Numbered from the stretch's first letter, positions 33,107-43,782 are shown. The stretch: DNA of 64,000 nucleotides from Planctomycetota bacterium (GCA_016745075.1 JADGDD010000003.1:62001-126000), one strand, 5' to 3'. Numbers and translations are program-made. Notes: generated by a model from the sequence alone, not told the origin.

Positions 33107-35578
33107 TTAGGAAACGGGGAAGGCAGGTATGGCTTCGAGTTTCCATATCTCATCATTGTATTGACCAATAGTTCGGTCTGATGAAAATTTACCGCTATAA
33201 GCGGTGTTAAGGATGCTTGCCTTGGTCCACCAGTCTTGATCTTGATAGGCAATGGCAGCACGTTCTTGAGCGTCAATATAAGTGCGAAAATCTGCACAAA
33301 CCATCCAGTAATCACCCCAATGTTTTAGGGAATTGATAAGGTCGTCGAAAATACCTGGTTCAAATTGATTAAAGTGCCCGCTTTCAATTAATTTGAGAAC
33401 AGCATCAAGGCTATGGTCATCTGCTATGATTTGCGCAGGATTATAGCCGCAACGTGTTTGCTCTACTTCTTCAGCAGTAAGGCCAAAGAGGAAGAAGTTT
33501 TCATCGCCAACTTCTTCGCGGATTTCTATGTTAGCACCGTCAAGGGTGCCAATCGTCAGTGCGCCGTTAAGCATGAATTTCATGTTGCCAGTACCAGACG
33601 CCTCTTTACCAGCAGTTGAAATTTGCTCAGAAAGATCTGTGCCAGGGAAAATATGTTCGGCAACGGAAACACGATAGTTTGGAATAAATACAACTTTGAG
33701 TTTTCCTTCGCAGTCTGAGTCATTGTTGATGACATCGGCTACATTATTAATGAGTTTAATAATACGTTTAGCGATTTGGTAGCCCGGTGCGGCTTTGCCG
33801 CCAATAATAATAGAGCGGTTAGTCCACTGGGCGGTGTCGCCGTCTTTAATGCGGTTATATAAATGAATGGCATGGAGCACATTGAGAAATTGGCGTTTGT
33901 ATTCATGGATACGTTTTACTTGTACATCAAAGAGAGAGGTTGGGTCTAAGGTAACGCCACATAGTTTTTGAACAATATCAGCAAGTTGTTGTTTTTTTGT
34001 TAATTTAATTGCTGCCCATTTTTTACGGAACGGTTTTTTATCGGCATGTTTAGTCAGCTTTTCCATAACAGGAAGGTCAGCAATCCAATCAGGGCCAATT
34101 GTTTTGGTAATTAAGTCAGAAAGTTCTGGGTTGGAAGAGCCAAGCCAACGGCGTTGGGTAATACCGTTTGTTTTGTTATTAAATTTGTGGGCCCATAATT
34201 CATAGAAGTTTCGGAACAACCCTTGGCAGAGAAGGTCGCTATGTAGTTGGGCTACGCCATTCACAGAGAAAGAGCCAACGATGGCAAGGTGGGCCATACG
34301 AATATCTGTGTTGTTTTCAATAATACTGAGTGCTTCTGCGCGTTGATTATCACCTGGCCATTGATTGGCAACTTCCCGTAAAAAGCGAGCATTAATTTCA
34401 AAAATAATGTCAGTAATGCGTGGTAATAATACGTGAAATAAATCAACGGACCATTTTTCGAGGGCTTCGGGAAGCAATGTGTGATTGGTATAAGCCATAG
34501 AACGTGTGGTGATGTCCCAAGCAGTGTCCCAATCAAGGCCATGTTCGTCCATCAATAATCGCATTAATTCAGCGACGGCAACAGATGGATGTGTGTCATT
34601 TAATTGGAAACAGTTTTTGTCAGCGAAGTCGGTGAAATCATCGTGGTAACGTTTCCAGCGGCGAATAATATCTTGAAGACTTGCGGATGCTAAGAAATAT
34701 TGTTGACGCAGGCGAAGCTCTTTGCCGTTTTCACTTTTATCATTTGGATAAAGAACCATGCTAATATTTTCTGCATGGTTTTTTGCTGTCACAGCGGCAG
34801 CGTAGTCACCGTCATTAAATTCACTCAGATTAAATTCGTTGGTGGCAGTTGCCTTCCATAGCCGAAGAGTGTTAACGGTACCATTTTGGTACCCAGGAAC
34901 GGGTACATCATAAGGAATTGCTAAAATATCTTCAGTACCAGTCCAACGTACGCGCCAATTACCATTTTCATCTTCGTAGTTTTCGCTGCGGCCGCTAAAA
35001 TGAATGCGTTGGGTGTATTCTGGTCGTTCCAGTTCCCATGGATTGCCAGATGCCATCCAATGGTCTGGTTCTTCAATTTGGAAACCATTAATAATGCGTT
35101 GGCGGAACATACCGTATTCATAATGCAGGCCGTAACCAAAAACGGGAAGCTGAAGAGTAGCGCAGCTATCAATAAAACAGGCAGCAAGGCGGCCAAGGCC
35201 ACCGTTGCCAAGTGCAGCATCTGACTCTTCGTCTATAATTTCTTCAAGCGTGCAGCCACCATCTTTTAAGACTTGGGCGAGGTCATCTTCAAGGCCAAGA
35301 TTAAGAGCGGCATTGGAGAAAGAGCGGCCAATCAAGTATTCCATAGAAAGGTAATAGGCACGGCGGCAATCTTTTTGATAGTAAGCAGCGTGGGTTGCTT
35401 TCCAGCGTTCCATCAGGCGATCGCGTAAGGCAAGGGCAAGGGCGCGGAAACGATATGAGTTATCAGCAGTATCATCGCGCCCAAGTGTTGAGTAGAGGTG
35501 ACGAAGGTAATCGTGACGGATAGATCCAGCATCAAGTCCATGAGCGTTCATAGAGTCTGCTTTTTTACGTTGAGCCAT
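33107..35578 (-). CDS. glgP: Glycogen/starch phosphorylase
   Basis: The start at 35578 (AAGGAA upstream) gives 823 residues, normal for GlgP; the longer track ORF adds a 66-residue unlikely leader. Signature segments include EEIIDEESDAALGNGGLGRLAACF, NDTHPSVAVAELMR, KVVFIPNYRVSVAEHIFPGTDLSEQIS, and the PLP-lysine block EASGTGNMKFMLNGALTIGTLDGAN. It releases glucose-1-phosphate from alpha-1,4-glucans and shows the cell stores glycogen. It is a single gene, its 3' end facing the transposase. Confidence 0.96.
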   Translation of the reverse strand: MAQRKKADSMNAHGLDAGSIRHDYLRHLYSTLGRDDTADNSYRFRALALALRDRLMERWKATHAAYYQKDCRRAYYLSMEYLIGRSFSNAALNLGLEDDLAQVLKDGGCTLEEIIDEESDAALGNGGLGRLAACFIDSCATLQLPVFGYGLHYEYGMFRQRIINGFQIEEPDHWMASGNPWELERPEYTQRIHFSGRSENYEDENGNWRVRWTGTEDILAIPYDVPVPGYQNGTVNTLRLWKATATNEFNLSEFNDGDYAAAVTAKNHAENISMVLYPNDKSENGKELRLRQQYFLASASLQDIIRRWKRYHDDFTDFADKNCFQLNDTHPSVAVAELMRLLMDEHGLDWDTAWDITTRSMAYTNHTLLPEALEKWSVDLFHVLLPRITDIIFEINARFLREVANQWPGDNQRAEALSIIENNTDIRMAHLAIVGSFSVNGVAQLHSDLLCQGLFRNFYELWAHKFNNKTNGITQRRWLGSSNPELSDLITKTIGPDWIADLPVMEKLTKHADKKPFRKKWAAIKLTKKQQLADIVQKLCGVTLDPTSLFDVQVKRIHEYKRQFLNVLHAIHLYNRIKDGDTAQWTNRSIIIGGKAAPGYQIAKRIIKLINNVADVINNDSDCEGKLKVVFIPNYRVSVAEHIFPGTDLSEQISTAGKEASGTGNMKFMLNGALTIGTLDGANIEIREEVGDENFFLFGLTAEEVEQTRCGYNPAQIIADDHSLDAVLKLIESGHFNQFEPGIFDDLINSLKHWGDYWMVCADFRTYIDAQERAAIAYQDQDWWTKASILNTAYSGKFSSDRTIGQYNDEIWKLEAIPAFPVS

Positions 35579-35742
35579 AATGTATTCCTTAACGTAGTTG
35601 TGAGAAACCATGATAGAAGAGCTCTCTTGTGTGCAAGTCACCAGCAATAGGCCTCGTTTGATACGGATGCAACCATTTGCTCGAATCGTTGGTTGTGTAA
35701 GTGGTGCAAAGGATAGCATAGGGTAGTTAAGAGAGACAATAT

Positions 35743-36465
35743 ATGATAAGAATTTGGATACTGTTGATTGTAGCAATAGGGGGAACTTCTGCTCAGGAGA
35801 GTGGCGTTCGTTATGTCGCAGATATTATCGATGCGTATGCCGTAGGGCCAGATGCGATGACGATGAAGAACTTAGCTACAGCTCTGCGTAGTAATGAAGT
35901 GTCTTTGGATACAGCAGAGCGAGTGCTGCGTATACGTCAGTATATACGCGTAGCAGATGCGCCCCAAGATGAAGTGATCGCAGAACCTCAGGAACAAACA
36001 CCAGAAGCAGCATTACAAGCAATGGATGATTTGTTAGATGGGTCGCCAAAAGAAGTGGCAGTTTCGAAAGAAGTTGTGCCTGCTACGAATAAGCCAAATA
36101 GTGAATTGGCGGTTGTTTCAACAGCAGATTTGCTTGAGCAAGACTTGCCGCCCGTACCGCCAACAGTTAAAAATCAAAAAGGCGAAACGGTCTTTATGGT
36201 ATTTGAAAGTAAAGTGCTTGCGACACGTGAAAAAAATAATCAAACCACATGGGTCTCTTTGGATAATACTGGCCATCAAAAAATAACGCGTGGTATGTAT
36301 TTACGTATCTCTATTGAAAATGTAGAAATGGTAACTGTTATGGTGTGGGAAGTAGTAGATGGCTTTGCACGGTGTATCATTATGGAAGACACTTGGGCAG
36401 AAGGGCAAACAACGCGTATTCTGCCAAAGAAACCAATTATGTGTGTGTCGGTTGCTACGCCTTAG
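35743..36465 (+). CDS. Secreted protein of unknown function
   Basis: The 240-residue protein has a signal peptide (MIRIWILLIVAIGGTSA). A helical segment follows (residues 22-70), then an acidic Gln/Glu/Pro-rich linker. A C-terminal domain (about 145-240) starts KGETVFMVFESKVLATREK and ends GQTTRILPKKPIMCVSVA. No family was recognised. It is divergent from glgP and convergent with pdxA. Confidence 0.7.
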   Translation: MIRIWILLIVAIGGTSAQESGVRYVADIIDAYAVGPDAMTMKNLATALRSNEVSLDTAERVLRIRQYIRVADAPQDEVIAEPQEQTPEAALQAMDDLLDGSPKEVAVSKEVVPATNKPNSELAVVSTADLLEQDLPPVPPTVKNQKGETVFMVFESKVLATREKNNQTTWVSLDNTGHQKITRGMYLRISIENVEMVTVMVWEVVDGFARCIIMEDTWAEGQTTRILPKKPIMCVSVATP

Positions 36466-36483
36466 ATACGTAAGCGGAAGTGT

Positions 36484-37446
36484 TTATGAAGCAGGAACAA
36501 GTTGTACAGCAAGTTTAATAGCGCTGCACATACTGCGGTGGTCAACTGTATTGGTCCAGGCAATATCAAAAGCCGTGCCATGATCTACGCTGGTGCGTAT
36601 GATTGGAAGCCCAAGGGTGACATTTACGCCTTCTTCAAAGGCGAGACTCTTAAACGGAATAAGCGCTTGGTCGTGGTACATACAAATGTATCCATCAAAA
36701 CGCTTTCTATTGCTGGTGGTAAAGGCTGTGTCTGGCGGTAGCACATCACTGACTGTTATTCCGCGTGAACGTAATTCATGAACAGCAGGAATAATATGTT
36801 GAATTTCCTCATGGCCAAATAAACCACCCTCGCCAGCATGAGGATTGAGGCCCAGCATCGCTAAGCGAGGAGCTTCCTTATTATTTGCACGACGAATAGC
36901 CGAAAGGTTATTATGCAAAAGTTGACCAACTTGAACAATACGCTTTGTTGTTAATGAGTCTGAAACACTGATAAGGCTTTGGTGACAGGTGGCTAAAACA
37001 ACAGTAATAGCCGGGTCATAGAGCATCATCGCAACATCACAATGATCATTAAAATGTGCAAGTATTTCAGTGTGGCCAGGAAAGGAAATCTGAGCAGCAT
37101 TCAAAGCTGCCTTGTTAATTGGTGCAGTCACGAGTGCATCGTACTGCCCAGACTGGCAGCCACTAATGGCGTGGGTAATGCAGCTATAGGCAGCCGCGCC
37201 ACAAGCTGGTGACTCCTTACCTGGCAGAATATCTGTGGTGAATGGAGACGTTTCTGGTTCAATGATGTGCGTAGGAACGGGAATGCCAGTAGTGTGTTCT
37301 AATTGTTCAAAGATATGTCGCCAGCCAATGACTACAGGTTTACAGCATTGTAAAACGTGTGGATCAAGACAGGCCTTTGCACAGCATTCTGGGCCAACCC
37401 CAGCAGGGTCGCCCATTGTTAATGCAAGCGTAGGCTGTGCTGACAT
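36484..37446 (-). CDS. pdxA: 4-hydroxythreonine-4-phosphate dehydrogenase
   Basis: The 320-residue protein begins TLALTMGDPAGVGPECCAKA, the PdxA signature. Metal-binding histidines lie in SFPGHTEILAHF and the C-terminal YICMYHDQALIPFKSLAFE, and GLPIIRTSVDHGTAFDIAW is also typical. PdxA oxidises 4-phosphohydroxy-L-threonine in the DXP-dependent route to pyridoxal phosphate. Its stop is next to the FHA-pseudokinase start of the same strand, with a 2-nt gap. Confidence 0.95.
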   Translation of the reverse strand: MSAQPTLALTMGDPAGVGPECCAKACLDPHVLQCCKPVVIGWRHIFEQLEHTTGIPVPTHIIEPETSPFTTDILPGKESPACGAAAYSCITHAISGCQSGQYDALVTAPINKAALNAAQISFPGHTEILAHFNDHCDVAMMLYDPAITVVLATCHQSLISVSDSLTTKRIVQVGQLLHNNLSAIRRANNKEAPRLAMLGLNPHAGEGGLFGHEEIQHIIPAVHELRSRGITVSDVLPPDTAFTTSNRKRFDGYICMYHDQALIPFKSLAFEEGVNVTLGLPIIRTSVDHGTAFDIAWTNTVDHRSMCSAIKLAVQLVPAS

Positions 37447-37448
37447 AT

Positions 37449-40175
37449 TTATTGTTCAGAGCCGATAGCCTGCAATTCATCAATCCGCCAGTTTTGACCA
37501 TTCAGCAGGAGATGAAGGCGATTATCACCAGGCAGTGTACAGGCGCTTTCCGCGATGGTGGCACTATTACACATAATGCGAATACGGTTATGAGCGTAGG
37601 CAAAGCGCAAGGTGATAGGAGTGGTTGAGGTCAGTGTTTCAGTGATAGGATCGGTTAGTCCATCGGTGATTGTAACCGTATTGTTAATAAAGCGAACATT
37701 GAGTGGTTGTTTGCCCATAGAACCAATAGAGGCAACCACCTCATCGGTATCACTAGTGCCAAGATGCATCGTTATAGATATATCCCAAACAGTTCCATCA
37801 AGTGGTGTTAAGGCATAGAGCTCAATAATGTTATCATTACTAGGAACCATCGCACCATTACGGCAATTGGCAGAACCTGTTACCATTTCAAATTGGAATA
37901 AATCGGTTGGATCATCAAAACTTAATAAGGCAGCTTGTTTAGCGATGAGTCGGTTACGGCGTTCTAATAAAGCCCCAGATTCAAGCGTGGGATCAGCAAG
38001 TAGTTTTTCTGTGCCTTTTTCTATTTCACCATAGAGAATAAAGCATGCAGCAGCAGAAATAGCTTGATTGCCGGTTGTTTTTTCCATCCCAGCTTGAGTG
38101 CTTGGCCAATTGCCCAACCATTTTACAGTACTAGCCTCTTTAGCTACATCAGAAAAGTAGGTATGTAAACCAGCTAAATCAGTATTGGCAAAAGCCGCCG
38201 CACTCGCGTTATAAATTGCCGGCAAAGTAGTAAACTCACCAGATTCAATTGCTAAAGCAGCATCACGATGGCTAACGGCCAACTGTGCTTCCATACGTTT
38301 CAGTGTTGCCCGGTATTGTGCATCAATAGCGAACAGGCTGTTGCCGATAGCCAAGTTACGCAATTTGGTCAGGCTATTTAAGCGTGCGCGTAAATCGCTA
38401 GCGGTGTCGCCACGTGGAATGAGGTCTTTTTGTTCTGCATACCAATCTTGGGCATTAAAGCGCATGCGCTCAAGCAAGGTGTTAGGTATAACATGATACA
38501 GCTCATTTTTATGACTTGCAATATAACGTTTAATAAGTGTTTCAGCTCGCTGCCATTGAAATTGTTCTGCGAGCTCAGCAACTTGTTGTTCCAGTGCGGC
38601 TTGTGCATCTCTATCTGATTGAGATAAGCTTGGTGGTGCAGCTTTTTGTGTTTGTTGTTGGCGGTATTCCTGTGCTCTTTGTTCTTGGATGGTAGGTGTA
38701 TTGGACTTTTTGCCACTGGCCTGAACGGCTCCACCTTTTTTCTGCGGTTGTATGGTGGTTTTGCTGGTACTCAGTATGTAACCACCAATAGCCACAATAC
38801 CTAAAATAATAAAGACAGATAATATAATACCGGCATTATTACTTTTTTGTTTGGCGATGGCGCGTTCTTGTCTGCTTTGTGATGCAGGTCGTCCAGGACC
38901 AATGTTGTCGCTTGCAGATGGTGTTTTTGTTGGTGTGGCTTTGGGTGCACCTAATTCTTCTCGAATTGCTGCAATCTCGGTGAGCACTTCATCCATATCA
39001 GAAAAACGCCACTCAGGGTTTTTGGCAAGCATGCCGCCAATCATAGAGTCCAGATGTTTGTTAATACGCGGACAGTGTTCTATGAGAGATGGTATTTCAC
39101 CGCTGACATGAGCTTTAGCAATTGCTGGCCCTTTGTGTTTGTAAAACGGGGGTTTGCCCGCAAGCATATGGAAGAGTACGCAGCCAAGGCTGTAAATATC
39201 ACTGCGATGGTCAACATCATGCTTTTGAATTTGTTCAGGGGATAAAGAGTGCATGGCAAGTTGTCGATGGGCAGACAGTTTGTTCTTGTCATCCATCTCG
39301 CGCAATAGCTCCATAACCCCCAGTTCTAAAACTTTGACGCGGCCTTCATTGCTGACCATGATCGTATTAACGCTGACACCACGATGAATTAAATTCATGC
39401 TATGAGCTGCTTTTAAACCTTTGGCAGCACGCTCAATGATAAGCATAGCCATGGCTGGGTTAAATTGACCGTCACGTTTTATTAAATGGCGGAGAAAGTC
39501 GCCTTCAACTAATTCCATGCTGTACCAAAGCAGGCCATTCTCTTCGCCGCATTCATGAACTTGAGCAATGGCTTGGTCTGCCACAGAGCCCACTTGTTTT
39601 GTTTGTTCAATAATACGATTTGCTAGCTTTGGATGGGTCAGTAAATCTTTTGGATGAAATATTTTTACTGCAACATCTCGATTTAAATTTAATTGTTTTG
39701 CATTGTAAACCGTGGCAATAGAACCAGTGCCAATAATGTTTTGTAGACGGTAGCCGCCAATAAGTTGACCAATAGATTGTTCTGGTGACCAAGTTTCTGC
39801 TAATTTTTCCAGATCGGCGATATCGATTTGTGTTTCTTCTTGAGGCGGAGTTGGTACTGGCTCGTCTTCTTTTGTGGTTTTTCCGGTCTCTGTGTTGTTA
39901 CTATCAAGATGCAGTACGATAACAGCTTTGCCAATACCAATGCGGTCACCGTGACGAATGCGTTCAGCTTCTGTAATGCGAACACCATTTAATTTAGTAC
40001 CATTGGCAGAACCAAGGTCCTCAACCCAAAATTGAGAACCTTTTGCAAAAACTTTACAGTGTTTACGGCTGGCAGACTGTTCTTTAACGGCAATATCGCA
40101 CATGGCTTTTTGCCGCCCAAGTGTTAACTCAGATTCGATCGGATAACAGGTATTGTCGTATTCCAGTTCTGCCAT
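37449..40175 (-). CDS. FHA - protein kinase-like (predicted pseudokinase) membrane protein
   Basis: The 908-residue protein has an N-terminal FHA domain (1-95; LTLGRQ...SRKHCKV...DLGSANGTKLNG). A Ser/Thr-kinase-like domain follows (about 145-405; glycine loop IGTGSIATVYNAK, VAVKIF lysine). The catalytic loop reads HRGVSVNT instead of HRDxKxxN, and the DFG position reads ELG. Both catalytic aspartates are therefore lost, so this is probably a pseudokinase. A membrane span lies at about 446-468, and a periplasmic Gln-rich coil and a beta-rich LamG-like domain complete the protein. It may bind a phosphopeptide and ATP as a scaffold or sensor. Confidence 0.9.
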   Translation of the reverse strand: MAELEYDNTCYPIESELTLGRQKAMCDIAVKEQSASRKHCKVFAKGSQFWVEDLGSANGTKLNGVRITEAERIRHGDRIGIGKAVIVLHLDSNNTETGKTTKEDEPVPTPPQEETQIDIADLEKLAETWSPEQSIGQLIGGYRLQNIIGTGSIATVYNAKQLNLNRDVAVKIFHPKDLLTHPKLANRIIEQTKQVGSVADQAIAQVHECGEENGLLWYSMELVEGDFLRHLIKRDGQFNPAMAMLIIERAAKGLKAAHSMNLIHRGVSVNTIMVSNEGRVKVLELGVMELLREMDDKNKLSAHRQLAMHSLSPEQIQKHDVDHRSDIYSLGCVLFHMLAGKPPFYKHKGPAIAKAHVSGEIPSLIEHCPRINKHLDSMIGGMLAKNPEWRFSDMDEVLTEIAAIREELGAPKATPTKTPSASDNIGPGRPASQSRQERAIAKQKSNNAGIILSVFIILGIVAIGGYILSTSKTTIQPQKKGGAVQASGKKSNTPTIQEQRAQEYRQQQTQKAAPPSLSQSDRDAQAALEQQVAELAEQFQWQRAETLIKRYIASHKNELYHVIPNTLLERMRFNAQDWYAEQKDLIPRGDTASDLRARLNSLTKLRNLAIGNSLFAIDAQYRATLKRMEAQLAVSHRDAALAIESGEFTTLPAIYNASAAAFANTDLAGLHTYFSDVAKEASTVKWLGNWPSTQAGMEKTTGNQAISAAACFILYGEIEKGTEKLLADPTLESGALLERRNRLIAKQAALLSFDDPTDLFQFEMVTGSANCRNGAMVPSNDNIIELYALTPLDGTVWDISITMHLGTSDTDEVVASIGSMGKQPLNVRFINNTVTITDGLTDPITETLTSTTPITLRFAYAHNRIRIMCNSATIAESACTLPGDNRLHLLLNGQNWRIDELQAIGSEQ

Positions 40176-40202
40176 GTGGATTCCTTATGCCCTTTTTAAA
40201 TC

Positions 40203-41267
40203 TTACGCTTGAGCTTCAGCATTTGGCGCTTCATCTTCTACGACGGGCGCAAAGGACTCGCGTACTTTTCCAGCAATTTCTTCAAGAACAGCTGGGTTTT
40301 CAAGCAAGAATTTCTTTACATTTTCTCGGCCTTGGCCAATTTTTTCACCGTTGTAAGCAAACCAAGCACCAGATTTTTGCACAATTTTTGCTTCAGTGGC
40401 AAGGTCCAGTACGTCGCCGCTATAGCTAATGCCTTCGTCAAACATAATGTCGAATTCGGCTTTTGTGAACGGTGCAGAAACTTTGTTTTTAACCACTTTC
40501 ACACGGGTACGGTTGCCAACAATTTCTTCGCCTTTTTTCAGAGATGTTACTCGGCGGATATCCAAACGAATAGACGCAGCAAATTTAAGTGCACGGCCAC
40601 CAGAGGTTGTTTCTGGATTGCCAAACATAACACCAATTTTTTCACGAATTTGGTTAATAAAGATCACGCAGGTATTTGCACCGCTAATAGCACCAGTCAG
40701 TTTACGCATAGCTTTAGACATCATACGCGCTTGTACACCAACAGAGGCTTGGTCCATTTCGCCATCAAGTTCAGCTTTTGGTACCAAAGCAGCAACCGAG
40801 TCAACAACGACAACATCTACTGCATTAGAACGAACAAGAAGGTCAGCAATTTCTAAAGCTTGTTCACCGTGGCTTGGTTGGCTAACCAGTAGATCATCCA
40901 AGTTGACACCAATGGTTTCTGCCCAAGTTGGGTCCAGAGCGTGTTCTGCATCAATAATAGCAGCAACACCGCCTTCTTTTTGCGCTTGGGCAGCGATAGA
41001 CAGTGCCAAGGTGGTTTTACCAGAACTTTCAGGGCCGTAAACTTCAATAATACGGCCACGTGGGATACCGCCAACGCCAAGAGCGCGGTCAAGACTAATA
41101 GCGCCAGTTGGGATAACAGCGGTATCAATGCGAGGTACCTCACCAAGGCGCATAATAGAGCCTTTACCGTAAGATTTGTCTATTTGATCAAGGGCCGTTT
41201 GTAGCGCTTTGGCGCGTGCTGGATCTTGCTCATTCTTCGTTGTTGCTCTTTCTTTCGTAGTGCTCAT
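40203..41267 (-). CDS. recA: RecA recombinase
   Basis: The 354-residue protein has Walker [10 protein letters not shown], the Walker B-type [10 protein letters not shown], and the RecA signature [24 protein letters not shown] and the [13 protein letters not shown] region are also present. It binds single-stranded DNA and drives strand exchange and the SOS response. The 160-nt space upstream must hold its promoter. No clear LexA box was found there. Confidence 0.98.
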   Translation of the reverse strand: MSTTKERATTKNEQDPARAKALQTALDQIDKSYGKGSIMRLGEVPRIDTAVIPTGAISLDRALGVGGIPRGRIIEVYGPESSGKTTLALSIAAQAQKEGGVAAIIDAEHALDPTWAETIGVNLDDLLVSQPSHGEQALEIADLLVRSNAVDVVVVDSVAALVPKAELDGEMDQASVGVQARMMSKAMRKLTGAISGANTCVIFINQIREKIGVMFGNPETTSGGRALKFAASIRLDIRRVTSLKKGEEIVGNRTRVKVVKNKVSAPFTKAEFDIMFDEGISYSGDVLDLATEAKIVQKSGAWFAYNGEKIGQGRENVKKFLLENPAVLEEIAGKVRESFAPVVEDEAPNAEAQA

Positions 41268-41428
41268 GGGTGGTTCCTCAGTACTCTGTCTAAGTGGTTA
41301 GTATGTATGCCGGTATGTTCGTAAAAGTTAGGCCGTGGGCAAGGGGCCAATTGTTCAGAAATAGGGTGCCGTGGTAGCCAGACTAGGAAAGGCATTGTAT
41401 TGTGTTTAAAACTTGATGAGGTACGCGG

Positions 41429-42643
41429 ATGTTACAGAAATCGAGAAAAGGGCTCAAGGCGGTCGCAGGTTTTCATGCGGGCGGAGCAGTTGGTGGCATC
41501 AAGGCTTCTGGTAAGCCAGATGTAGCCGTTATTTATACAGATGAACCCGTTGTGGTAGCATCTACATTTACCCGCAATGCGGCAGCAGCGGCTCCAGTAC
41601 TGCTCTCTCGTAAGCATATGCGGGCAGCGACTCACCGTGCACTCGTTATCAATAGTGGTAACGCGAACTGTTGCACTGGTGATGCTGGTATGGCAGATGC
41701 ACAAGAGATGGCAGACTTAGTGGCAGCAGAGCTTGGGTGTACAGCAAAAGAAGTGCTGGTGTGTTCTACTGGTGTTATTGGGGTGCCGCTACCTATGGAT
41801 GCGGTACGTACCGGTATTAAGGTGGCTATTCATCAGCCAACCCATAGCGCAGCCGATGCGATTCTTACCACAGATCTCGTTAGCAAGTCCGTTGCTTACA
41901 CCCATGCAGACGGTTACAGCCTCGCTGGTATCTGTAAAGGTTCTGGCATGATTCATCCAAATATGGCAACGATGCTTGGCATGGTACTGACGGATGTATC
42001 CATAGACAAAAAAGAGTTGCAGGCGATCACTCGTAGGGCTGTAGCAAAAAGCTTTAACAGTATCAGCGTCGACAATGATGAGAGTACCAACGATACTTGT
42101 TGTGTATTCGCTAGCGGTGCAAGTGGTATTACTGTAAAAAGTGCTGCAGCCCGTGCCCGTTTTGAAGAAAGCCTAACCCAAGTTTTGCAAGAACTTGCTC
42201 AGAAAATTGTGCGTGATGGTGAAGGCGCAACCAGTTTTATAGAAACCCAAGTCACCGGTGCGAAAAATGATAAACAGGCCGATGCTCTAGCTGCGGCTGT
42301 TTGTGATTCGATGTTGGTCAAAACCGCTTTTGCTGGACGAGACCCAAACTGGGGTAGAATTGTAGCTGCTGCTGGTTATAGCGGTATTTCTTTTTCTTTG
42401 GAAAAGCTTACCGTCACCCTCAATGGTGTTTTGATTTTCAGTGAAGGCTGCGGTCATGATGATCTCAAGCGCCCATTTACCAAGAATGGACGGCGCGTGA
42501 GCAGAGAACGTCTTGCTGCTTCTATGAATAAAGGTGATCAACACTTATGCCTGACCTTGACTCAAGGGCAGGGTACAGCCACTCGTTGGACGAGTGATCT
42601 TACGCATGGTTACATTACTATTAACGCGGATTACACCACATGA
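41429..42643 (+). CDS. argJ: Bifunctional glutamate N-acetyltransferase / ornithine acetyltransferase
   Basis: The 404-residue protein contains the ArgJ autocleavage site (GSGMIHPNMATML, with the nucleophilic Thr) and the FAGRDPNWGRIVAAAGYSG block. N-terminal VVASTFTRNAAAAAPVLLSR also fits. ArgJ transfers acetyl groups between ornithine and glutamate in the cyclic arginine pathway. Whether it also uses acetyl-CoA cannot be decided by eye. It overlaps sppA by 4 nt. Confidence 0.96.
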   Translation: MLQKSRKGLKAVAGFHAGGAVGGIKASGKPDVAVIYTDEPVVVASTFTRNAAAAAPVLLSRKHMRAATHRALVINSGNANCCTGDAGMADAQEMADLVAAELGCTAKEVLVCSTGVIGVPLPMDAVRTGIKVAIHQPTHSAADAILTTDLVSKSVAYTHADGYSLAGICKGSGMIHPNMATMLGMVLTDVSIDKKELQAITRRAVAKSFNSISVDNDESTNDTCCVFASGASGITVKSAAARARFEESLTQVLQELAQKIVRDGEGATSFIETQVTGAKNDKQADALAAAVCDSMLVKTAFAGRDPNWGRIVAAAGYSGISFSLEKLTVTLNGVLIFSEGCGHDDLKRPFTKNGRRVSRERLAASMNKGDQHLCLTLTQGQGTATRWTSDLTHGYITINADYTT

Positions 42644-43782
42644 ATGACTATAACGATAGCGATTTTTCTTCACCAACTTCAGAGCCCCAGCCGGCAGCGG
42701 CACCACCGCCACAACAGCCAGCACCAATTATTATAGAACGTACTGTTGAACAGTCGCGTGGTCGAGGTCTCTCTTTTTGGTTAGCATTAACCTGTGCCGT
42801 TTTGCTTGCAGGTTCAGTGCTCTTTAATCTCATCTTTGTTGTTATTATTGGCGGCATGGCGGCTAGCGGTTCAGTAGAAGGCATGCCAGACATGGGTTTG
42901 CCAGAAAAAGTGTATGAAGGCAGTGGTTTTGCCGATAAAAAAATTGCTCTCATTCATATCAATGGTGTTATCAGCAGTCAGTCAGAAGATGGTATGTTTG
43001 GTGAACTACCATCTATGGTTGATCGCGCACAAAAACGCATTCGCCAAGCAACAAAAGATGAAAGCGTTGTTGCCCTCGTTTTAGCAATTAACACACCAGG
43101 TGGTGGTGTAACGGCAAGTGATGTACTTTACAATGACGTTGCTACATTTCACGCAACGGGCCGCCCAGTTATTGTTCACATGGGTGATCTTTGTGCGTCT
43201 GGTGGTTATTACATTGCTGCTGCTGCCGATGAACTGATCGCTTCGCCAACCACTATTACCGGTTCCATTGGTGTGATTATGTCCATGATGAATGCTGAAG
43301 GTTTACTCGTAGAAAAACTCGGTCTCGAATTTACCCCGATAACATCAGGCAAACATAAAGATATCGCCTCACCAACTAGAAGCATGACCGCAGAAGAACG
43401 CACGATTTTACAAAATATCGTCAATGATATGTATAGTCGCTTTGTTGATTTAGTGGTTGCAGGTCGTCAAGGGCATGGCCCATTTACTGGAGAAGAATCG
43501 GCAACACGCGCAACGATTACCGCTCTTGCAGATGGCCGTATTTATACAGGAACTCAAGCGCTTGAAAATGGCCTTGTTGATAAAGTGGGGTATTTAGAAG
43601 ACGCACTTCAATCTGCTCGTGAGCGGAGTGGTGCAGAAGATGCTGATGTTATTACCTATACTCAGGTGCAAGGTCTGGGCGCACTATTCGGGGCCCAGCA
43701 ACCCATAGAAAAACCAGTAGCAGCCTTGCAAACCGCTCTCTCCCCAAAATTAGAATATCGTTGGCATCCAACGGCTCAGTAA
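42640..43782 (+). CDS. sppA: Signal peptide peptidase SppA-like serine protease
   Basis: The 380-residue protein has a Pro/Gln-rich cytoplasmic start and one membrane span (about 44-75). An S49-family domain follows with LVLAINTPGGGVTASD, the nucleophile block HMGDLCASGGYYIAAAAD, and the Lys-containing ITSGKHKDIASPTRSMT. Short SppA enzymes degrade cleaved signal peptides at the membrane. The gene is translationally coupled to argJ and followed 3 nt later by the exonuclease gene. Confidence 0.93.
   Translation: MNDYNDSDFSSPTSEPQPAAAPPPQQPAPIIIERTVEQSRGRGLSFWLALTCAVLLAGSVLFNLIFVVIIGGMAASGSVEGMPDMGLPEKVYEGSGFADKKIALIHINGVISSQSEDGMFGELPSMVDRAQKRIRQATKDESVVALVLAINTPGGGVTASDVLYNDVATFHATGRPVIVHMGDLCASGGYYIAAAADELIASPTTITGSIGVIMSMMNAEGLLVEKLGLEFTPITSGKHKDIASPTRSMTAEERTILQNIVNDMYSRFVDLVVAGRQGHGPFTGEESATRATITALADGRIYTGTQALENGLVDKVGYLEDALQSARERSGAEDADVITYTQVQGLGALFGAQQPIEKPVAALQTALSPKLEYRWHPTAQ

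Noticed and set aside
40209-41040. Plus-strand ORFs of 215 and 203 aa opposite recA
   Set aside because: They are antisense to the highly conserved recA frame and lack any recognised domain.
41268-41428. LexA/SOS box upstream of recA
   Set aside because: CGAACATA appears as a half-site on the minus strand, but no second half matching GTTCG or CTGT-N8-ACAG was found at the right spacing.
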